Assembly (NCBI GenBank): GCA_964568045.1
Contig: CAZMOL010000037.1
Coordinates: 1 to 16,549, forward strand
Origin: CAZDDA01 sp964568045
GTDB taxonomy: Bacteria > Bipolaricaulota > Bipolaricaulia > UBA7950 > UBA9294
Direction of reading: 5' to 3'
DNA: 16,549 nucleotides
In this document: positions 1 to 5,681 of the stretch, in pieces
Layout of the letters: each line of letters begins with the position of its first letter
Numbering within the stretch: position 1 is the first letter of the stretch
Position numbers and translations under genes: made by a program
The notes under the pieces: generated by a model
The model's input: only the letters and a program-made list of their open reading frames with translations
The model's database searches: none
What the model was told of the DNA's origin: nothing

Positions 1-1523
1 ATCTCCCAGACTCGGGTCGCCGCGGCTTCGAGGAGGGCACGATCGTGCGACACCAACAGGATCGTCCCCGCATAGGTACGCAGGGCGTCCTCCAGGATCA
101 CCTGGCTGGCCAGGTCCAGGTGATTTGTCGGCTCATCGAGCAACAGTACGTTTCCCTCGATCAGAGAGAGGAGAGCCAGTGCGACCCGGCTTCGCTCTCC
201 GCCGGAGAGGTCGCCCATCTTCTTGGTCGCCGCGTCGCCGGAAAAGAGAAACCGGCCCAGTAGTCCGCGCGCTTGCCCGACGGAGAGATCGGAGGCCGCC
301 AGAATGGCATCGAGCACGGTTCCACTTCCACGAAGCTCCTCCTGGGTCTGGCTGTAGGTGGCGATCCTCACACCGTGGCCGATCTGTACACACCCGGAAA
401 GCGGCGAGATTTCCTCGGCAATCGTCTTTAAGAATGTCGTTTTTCCACAGCCGTTGCCGCCGATGATCGCCACACGCTCGCCCCGGTACAGGGAAACCGC
501 AGGACAGCGAAACAGGGGGGTGGTGTAGCCAATACTCGCTTTATCAAGCGTGAGAACCCGCTTGCCACTGGGGATTCCCGCTGAAATGCGAACAGCGATC
601 CGCTTTTCCTCGACGGGCCGCTCGACAAGCTCTCTTTCCAGCCGCTCGAGCTTTCGCTCGCGATCCTTGGCTTGGCGATGCTTCTGTCCGGCGTGATGGC
701 GCCGGATGAACTCCTCGTAGCGCTGCGCAGTGGCCTTCTGCGCTTCGTGGTCCGCAAGCCGGCGTCGACGCTCCGCCTCGCGCAGGGTGCGGGATTGACT
801 GTAGCCCCCGGGATAAATCGTTACCTTCCCGAATGCGATCTCCCAGGTGCGATTGGCCAACCGATCCAGCAAGTGCCGATCGTGGGAGACAAGGACGATC
901 GCACCCGGAAACTCGACCAGCGTCTCCTCCAGCCAATCCAACGCCGCGAAATCAAGGTGGTTCGTCGGTTCGTCAAGGAGGAGGAGGTCCGGCTTCTCGA
1001 GGAGAACTCGGGCAAGGGTGGCCCGCGCCTCTTCGCCGCCGGAGAGAAGATTTACCGGTTTGTGGAAAGCATCTTGCGAAAAGCCGATCCCGTTGAGGAC
1101 GGAGCGAATCCGCGAATGAATCGTGTACCCGCCGCCGTGATCGAAGGCCACCATCAACTCGTCGTAGCGATGAAGCTGCTCCGGGTCGGACGTCTCGGCC
1201 ATACCGAGCTCCAACCGCCGTAGCTCCTCTTCGGTTTCCAACAGCTCGCGAAAGCTTTCTAGCATCGCTTGATACAGGGAGCCTTCGCCCTCGAGACGCG
1301 CAACTTGCGGCAGGTAACCGATACGGACGCTACCGATCCGGTGAACCCTCCCACCGCTTGGTGCCTCCACGTCGGCAATCATCGAAAGCAGCGTCGATTT
1401 GCCGACCCCGTTTTCTCCGATCAAAGCGATCCGGTCTCCACGTGAAATTTGCGCGGAGAACGCGGAGAACAGGACCTGCGCCCCGAAGGATTTCTCCAGC
1501 TGCTCAAACTGCACTAACGACAT
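1..1523 (-). CDS. ABC-F family ATPase (Uup/YdiF/YheS-like), 3' end cut by window edge
   Basis: Soluble twin-ATPase protein of the ABC-F family. Characterised members bind the ribosomal E site and relieve stalling or confer antibiotic resistance; they are not transporters. Both nucleotide-binding domains are visible. Domain 1 has Walker A GENGVGKST at residues 36-44, signature LSGGE at 160-164 and Walker B with DEPTNHLD at 184-191. A charged alpha-helical linker rich in Arg, Glu and Lys follows (about 265-320), matching the P-site tRNA-interaction motif region. Domain 2 has Walker A GGNGCGKTT at 355-363, signature LSGGE at 439-443 and DEPTNHLD at 463-470. The frame is open throughout, and about 507 codons are in the window; the end lies beyond base 1. 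I chose ATG 1523 because MSLVQFEQLEKSFG matches the usual family start. The GGAGG at 1541-1545 is unusually far (17 nt), and an in-frame GTG at 1547 is an alternative. Family is certain; the subfamily and any resistance role are not resolved. Confidence 0.95.
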   Translation of the reverse strand, partial: MSLVQFEQLEKSFGAQVLFSAFSAQISRGDRIALIGENGVGKSTLLSMIADVEAPSGGRVHRIGSVRIGYLPQVARLEGEGSLYQAMLESFRELLETEEELRRLELGMAETSDPEQLHRYDELMVAFDHGGGYTIHSRIRSVLNGIGFSQDAFHKPVNLLSGGEEARATLARVLLEKPDLLLLDEPTNHLDFAALDWLEETLVEFPGAIVLVSHDRHLLDRLANRTWEIAFGKVTIYPGGYSQSRTLREAERRRRLADHEAQKATAQRYEEFIRRHHAGQKHRQAKDRERKLERLERELVERPVEEKRIAVRISAGIPSGKRVLTLDKASIGYTTPLFRCPAVSLYRGERVAIIGGNGCGKTTFLKTIAEEISPLSGCVQIGHGVRIATYSQTQEELRGSGTVLDAILAASDLSVGQARGLLGRFLFSGDAATKKMGDLSGGERSRVALALLSLIEGNVLLLDEPTNHLDLASQVILEDALRTYAGTILLVSHDRALLEAAATRVWE

Positions 1524-1553
1524 GATCGGTTCATAAAAGACCTCCACCGGATA

Positions 1554-1877
1554 CCCGCCAGCTTGCTGGGGGAAGGAAATTGGAGATTCGCCGAAGGCGA
1601 ACTCCACTATTAGCTGATACAGAATAAAAGGACTCTGCCAGCAATGTTCGATGGTTCCGTTGGGTAAAACCCACTATGGCCGTGGAACCTGACCGGGGAG
1701 ATAGTTGCATAACGTCGGGGACAAGCCCCGACGCTACAAGGGAACGGACGTAGCGTCGCACCCTGTGTGCGACGTGATCTTGGGTGCGATGTGAAGCGAC
1801 ATCGAATTGCAGCATAAGGACCCACTCCGATTAGATCGTAGGCTTTTTGCCCTCCAATGCCCGCAGCTTGCTGCGGG
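1554..1877. repeat. Hairpin cluster bracketed by two copies of CAGCTTGCTG
   Basis: The decamer CAGCTTGCTG occurs at 1559-1568 and 1864-1873, each inside a C-run/G-run hairpin; the second (1860-1866 with 1871-1877, loop CTTG) is a perfect 7-bp stem. Between them lie a 10-bp stem with one bulged A and a GAA loop (1582-1605), a nested structure (GGTTCC 1653-1658 with GGAACC 1684-1689, and inside it TGGGT 1661-1665 with ACCCA 1669-1673), two 8-bp hairpins and one 6-bp hairpin (1787-1792 with 1799-1804). All pairings were read directly from the bases. The function is unknown: it could be a miniature non-autonomous element, a tandem of REP-type palindromes, or a structured RNA. The hairpin at 1860-1877 is followed by a modest T-rich stretch and could weakly terminate plus-strand transcription. 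Confidence 0.5.
1713..1775. repeat. Paired REP-like palindromes, copy A
   Basis: Two hairpins, each with a perfect 8-bp stem and a 5-nt loop: CGTCGGGG (1713-1720) with CCCCGACG (1726-1733), and CGTCGCAC (1754-1761) with GTGCGACG (1767-1774). They face each other through CGACGCTAC (1729-1737) and GTAGCGTCG (1750-1758), which are exact reverse complements. This gives the back-to-back layout typical of REP/BIME elements. Read on the minus strand, the arms ACGTCGCACAC and GTGCGACGCTAC reappear at 16455-16510 near the other end of the window. Confidence 0.65.
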
Positions 1878-1978
1878 GTTCTTTACTATGGTACGCCATG
1901 CACGTAACGCAGGGAAAGGATCTTGTCGACCTCCTTCCCTCCCTTGGAGAAGTGTGGTAGCATAATGCGGTGGTACGG

Positions 1979-2995
1979 ATGAAGGAAGCGATGCTCTACG
2001 AAAAGCTGGCCAAAGACAGGGTGCGTTGCGGTTTGTGTTCGCACCGCTGCCTGATCGAGACAGGAAAGCGGGGATTCTGTGGCGTACGGGAAAACCGCAA
2101 CGGGACCCTGTACACCCTCGTTTACGGAAAAGCGGTTTCGCGAAGCATCGATCCGATCGAGAAGAAGCCGCTGTTTCACTTCTTGCCTGGCACGCAGTCT
2201 TTCTCGATTGCCACGGTGGGATGCAACTTCACATGCCTGAACTGCCAAAACCACGCCATTTCGCAGTATCCACGCGAGCAAGGCGGGCGCATCATCGGAG
2301 AGGAGATCTCACCGAGCGAGATCGTCGCCGAGGCCGACCGAAGTGGCTGCGAGTCTATCGCCTACACCTACACCGAGCCGACGATCTTCTTCGAGTACGC
2401 CCTCGACACTGCCCGCTTGGCTCACCAGGAGGGGATACGCAACATCTTTGTCTCCAACGGATACATGACCCCTGAAGCGACGCAGGAAATCCTCCCCTTC
2501 CTTGATGGAATCAATATTGATCTCAAGGGCATTTCCGATGACTTCTACCACAAGGTGGTTGGGGGAACCCTACGACCGGTGCTCCACTCGATCGAACGGC
2601 TCTTCCAGGCCGGGGTGTGGGTGGAGGTGACGACCCTCCTCATCCCAGGGTTGAATGACAGCGTGGAGTCACTGCGTTGGATCGCCGAAGCGATTTGCGG
2701 CATCTCGCCGACCATCCCCTGGCACATCAGCCGCTTCTTCCCCGCCTACAAACTCGCTCGTCAACCTCCCACTCCAGTGGCGACCTTGCAGGAGGCCCGG
2801 CGTATCGGACGTGAGGTCGGGTTGCATTACATCTATGTTGGAAACGTTCCCGGTGAAGGGGAGGACACGTATTGCCCGGCATGCGGAAAGCTCGTCTTGA
2901 AGCGAATCGGCTTCAAGATCAAAGAGAATCGGCTGCAGGAGGGGGCCTGTCCCTCCTGTGGGGCAGTCCTAGATGGCGTGTGGTTCACACCTTAA
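1979..2995 (+). CDS. amrS: AmmeMemoRadiSam system radical SAM enzyme (AmrS family)
   Basis: Radical S-adenosylmethionine protein related to pyruvate formate-lyase activating enzymes, of the family that often travels with AMMECR1 and Memo proteins; its substrate is not established. Residues counted from ATG 1979: an N-terminal cysteine cluster (C17, C20, C24, C34); the radical SAM motif CNFTCLNC at 82-89, a canonical CxxxCxxC that would ligate a [4Fe-4S] cluster; the TYTEPTIF segment and the partial TIM-barrel core to about 290; then a zinc-ribbon-like tail with CPAC (299-302) and CPSC (324-327). The length of 338 aa fits the family. A GTG nine bases upstream (1970) is an alternative start, but MKEAMLY is the usual family N-terminus. 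No strong Shine-Dalgarno is visible. Neither AMMECR1 nor Memo is in the window. Its stop overlaps that of the convergent tsaE. Confidence 0.9.
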   Translation: MKEAMLYEKLAKDRVRCGLCSHRCLIETGKRGFCGVRENRNGTLYTLVYGKAVSRSIDPIEKKPLFHFLPGTQSFSIATVGCNFTCLNCQNHAISQYPREQGGRIIGEEISPSEIVAEADRSGCESIAYTYTEPTIFFEYALDTARLAHQEGIRNIFVSNGYMTPEATQEILPFLDGINIDLKGISDDFYHKVVGGTLRPVLHSIERLFQAGVWVEVTTLLIPGLNDSVESLRWIAEAICGISPTIPWHISRFFPAYKLARQPPTPVATLQEARRIGREVGLHYIYVGNVPGEGEDTYCPACGKLVLKRIGFKIKENRLQEGACPSCGAVLDGVWFTP

Positions 2996-3408
2996 GTGAT
3001 CTGTATCTTTCGCGAGCTACCCTCGAGCAGTTCAATCCGCACCAGGATGTCGCTGATATCGAGGATTCCATCAATCCGATCGGGCCATTCCACTATTGTC
3101 ACCCCGTCCTCAGGCGGGAGGAGCTGATCGAGGCCGACTTCGGCCAGCTCAGAGAGCGTCTCCAACCGATAGGCATCCAGGTGGTACAGGGTAAGCTGAC
3201 CGTGGTACTCGCGGGCAAGAAGGTAGCTCGGCGAGACAACGACCGCCGTGATGAGAAGCCCCTTGGCGATCCCTTTCACCAGGGTCGTCTTTCCCACTCC
3301 TAGCGGACCGACCACCGAGACGACCATTCCGTCGGAAAGCTTAGGGGAAAGACCGACTCCGATCTCCTCCATCTCGGCCGCGCTGTGGGCAATGATTGTC
3401 TTGTCCAT
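2992..3408 (-). CDS. tsaE: tRNA threonylcarbamoyladenosine biosynthesis ATPase TsaE
   Basis: Small P-loop ATPase (138 aa, normal for the family) that works with TsaB and TsaD to install the t6A modification at position 37 of ANN-decoding tRNAs. Seen in the sequence: Walker A GPLGVGKTT at residues 34-42, SPSYLL at 59-64 (the family's SPTF switch region), HLDAYRL at 76-82 (usually HxDxYRL), and IVEWPDRI at 105-112 with the conserved E107-W108. The ATG follows the pheT stop codon with no intervening base, so it is very likely co-transcribed and translationally coupled with pheT; both products act on tRNA. At the 3' end the TAA stop lies within CTTAAG (2991-2996), which also supplies the amrS stop, so there is no room for a terminator between the two convergent genes. 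tsaB and tsaD are not in the window. Confidence 0.95.
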   Translation of the reverse strand: MDKTIIAHSAAEMEEIGVGLSPKLSDGMVVSVVGPLGVGKTTLVKGIAKGLLITAVVVSPSYLLAREYHGQLTLYHLDAYRLETLSELAEVGLDQLLPPEDGVTIVEWPDRIDGILDISDILVRIELLEGSSRKIQIT

Positions 3409-5660
3409 CTACGAACGCAGGCGAACACCTAGGCCGACCAGACGTTCCTCAATGCGAGCGATGACCGTGTCGACTTCCGCGTCGGTCAGGGTTCGATCCA
3501 CGGCCCGCAATGACAACTCGTACGTGAAACTCTTGTCCACCTGCGCCACCTGCTCTCCCTGATACAGATCGTAGAGGAAAACATGCTCCACTACGTCTTC
3601 AGTGCAAATCGCCTCGCGCACTTGAGCTTCGGAGATCCCAATCGGCACCAAAAGCGAGAGATCTCGCTTGGAGGCCGGGTACCGCGGCAGCTCGGTAAAG
3701 ATCCTTTTCTTTGCTGGGAGCGTATGCAGGCAGTGTAGGTCCAGCTCGAACAGAATCACTCGGGGCGCTCCGAGCAGGCGATTGCGAATCCCCGGAGCAA
3801 GCTCACCCAAAAGTCCGATCTTTTCCCCATTGAGGATAACGCATCCCCCACGCCCAGGGTGGAGGAAGGGTGGAACGTCATCGGCCTCGATCTTCATGCC
3901 CTCGAGGTTCAGTCCGGAAAAGAGGTTGGTGAGGATTCCTCTTGCTGCGGCAAGGTCAACCTGTTGCTTCCCTCCTAGGGGAATCCCGGTACGGCCAAAA
4001 AGAGCGCCGGCAACGAATTCCCGCTCCTCGCGCTGTGGTACAAAGACACGCCCCACTTCAAACAGCATTCCTCCATCTACATGGCGGTTGAGGTTCGTTT
4101 CCACCACGGAAAGGATGCCGGGAAGCAGACTCCCCCGTAGCACCTCTTGCCCAGCGCTCATCGGGTTGCGCACCCCTACGAGGCCTCCGTCGTGGGGAAC
4201 GAGTGCTTCCCGCCATTCCTCCTTNNNNNNNNNNNNNNNNNNNNNNNNNNNNNNNNNNNNNNNNNNNNNNNNNNNNNNNNNNNNNNNNNNNNNNNNNNNN
4301 NNNNNNNNNNNNNNNNNNNNNNNNTCTCTCCTTCCTCGGAGACCTCGATCTCCAACCTTGCAAGAAGATTCTCTACCTCTGTGTGATCGAGATTGACTCC
4401 GAGGAGTGCGGCGGCGCGGGAAGGCCGCAGCCGGATCGCGATCGGCCTGCGTGGCTTGGGGTAGGCATCGACCAGTCCTTGATGCACACGGCAATCGGTC
4501 AGCTGCTGGAGAAGGTGCGCCGCACGCGCGGAGGCCAATGGGATTCCCTCCGGATCGACCCCACGCTCGAAGCGCTGAGAAGCTTCGCTCCGAATCCCGA
4601 CCGCCCGTCCCGAACGACGGATGGTGACCGGATCAAAGACGGCCGCCTCGAGCAGGACGCGTGTCGTCTCCTCCCGGATCTCACTCCGGGCTCCCCCCAT
4701 CACCCCGGCAATCGCCAGTCCTCCCTCACCGTCGGTGATCATCAGAACCTCGCCTGTAAGCTCACGCTCTACCCCATCCAAGGTCTGGAATCGTTGTTTG
4801 GCGCCGGCACGCCGCACGACAATCCGCTCTTTCACCAAATCGGCGTCAAATGGATGCAGCGGATGACCGAGTTCGAGCATCACGTAGTTCGTCACATCGA
4901 CCACATTGGACAGCGGCCGCATTCCGGCCTTCACCAGCCGATGCTGCAGGTGAAGGGGCGAGGGGCCGACCGAAACGGCGCTCATTAAACGGAGGGTGTA
5001 GCGAGGCGTGTCCCCTCCATCCGCCACCTCGACCGAGAAGGCATCGTGTGCCGGCGGATCAGACTCGCGGAAATCGACAACCAGCGGCCTCAAGGTCTGC
5101 CCGGTGACGGCGGCGACCTCGCGGGCGATTCCGTAGATCCCCGTGCAGTCAGGCCGGTTCGACGTTACCTTGATATCAAGAACGGCATCGTCGAATTCCA
5201 ACAACTCATTGATGTCGGTTCCGACAACCAGCTCAAGCTCGGGATCGAAGTTCCAGATCCCCGCTGAGCGTTCCTCCAGGCCAAGCTCGGCCTTTGAGCA
5301 GATCATTCCGTGCGACACAATTCCACGGATCTTCCGCGCCTCGACCCTCGTTCCATCGGGAAGCTCCCCGTCGGCGGTGATCACCGGAACGGTTCCTCCC
5401 TCCATCACGTTTGATGCACCGCAGACTACCTCTGTCTTGTCGTTGCCGATATCAAGGCGGCAAAGGGAAAGATGATCGGAATTTGGGTGAGGTCGGTGGG
5501 AAAGAACACGTCCAACCACCGCTCCGTGCAGCCTGCCGGTGAAGGTGACTGCCTCCACCTCGAGACCTGCCAAGGTGAGACGCTCGGCAAGCCGCACCAC
5601 CGCCTCCCTTTCCAATTCGATATCGACGTACTCAGCCAGCCATCGACACGGAACCTTCAT
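3409..5660 (-). CDS. pheT: Phenylalanine--tRNA ligase beta subunit, interrupted by assembly gap
   Basis: Beta subunit of the alpha2-beta2 PheRS that charges tRNA-Phe. The 5' part (445 codons before the gap) shows the N-terminus MKVPCRWLAEYVDIE, the EMAP/OB-fold tRNA-binding domain (about 44-150, with HPNSDHLSLCRLD and GASNV), the B3/B4 editing domain (VTSNRPDCTGIYG near 165-177, then about 210-390) and the start of B5 (about 408-445). The 3' part (271 codons) holds the catalytic-like core (RNPMSAGQEVLRGSLLPG) and the C-terminal anticodon-binding FDX-ACB domain (RYPASKRDLSLLV). About 716 residues are present against a usual 780-810, so part of B5 and the start of the next domain are lost in the N run. 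The two halves are in different frames as drawn, an effect of the arbitrary gap length. ATG 5660 has a GAGGTGA Shine-Dalgarno 4-5 nt upstream. pheS is not adjacent. Confidence 0.95.
4225..4324. other. Assembly gap of exactly 100 N inside pheT
   Basis: A run of exactly 100 N, the conventional placeholder for a scaffold gap of unknown size. The upstream pheT reading frame has codon first bases at positions congruent to 2 mod 3, whereas the downstream part uses 0 mod 3. For one intact gene the true gap must therefore be 2 mod 3 in length, so 100 is not the real size. Comparison with normal PheT length suggests roughly 200-280 missing bases (inference). Confidence 0.98.
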
Positions 5661-5681
5661 TGCTCACCTCGCCTGTGCTCA

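Larger units (their letters stand above)
1524..1969. other. Non-coding region rich in hairpins between ABC-F gene and amrS
   Basis: About 450 bases with no credible gene; the short minus-strand reading frames here have no recognisable protein features. The stretch holds at least seven inverted repeats: 1554-1572, 1582-1605, 1653-1689, 1713-1733, 1754-1774, 1787-1804 and 1860-1877. They are described separately. A weak plus-strand CATAAT box at 1961-1966 lies just before amrS, but no matching -35 box is visible at normal spacing. I found no tRNA cloverleaf and no riboswitch core that I recognise. Confidence 0.6.

Noticed and set aside
672..1223. 183-aa plus-strand reading frame and other frames across 45-1119
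   Set aside because: All overlap the ABC-F gene, which has both pairs of Walker and signature motifs in one uninterrupted minus-strand frame.
1531..1825. Two small minus-strand reading frames (94 and 71 aa)
   Set aside because: They run through the hairpin cluster and palindromic repeats, show no protein-like pattern and have no ribosome-binding site.
4058..4988. Several reading frames crossing the N run on both strands
   Set aside because: They exist only because the placeholder bases contain no stop codons; the flanking sequence belongs to pheT.
3409..5660. A true frameshift or pseudogene in pheT
   Set aside because: The frame change coincides with the 100-N gap, and both halves are fully open with conserved motifs, so an arbitrary gap size explains it better.
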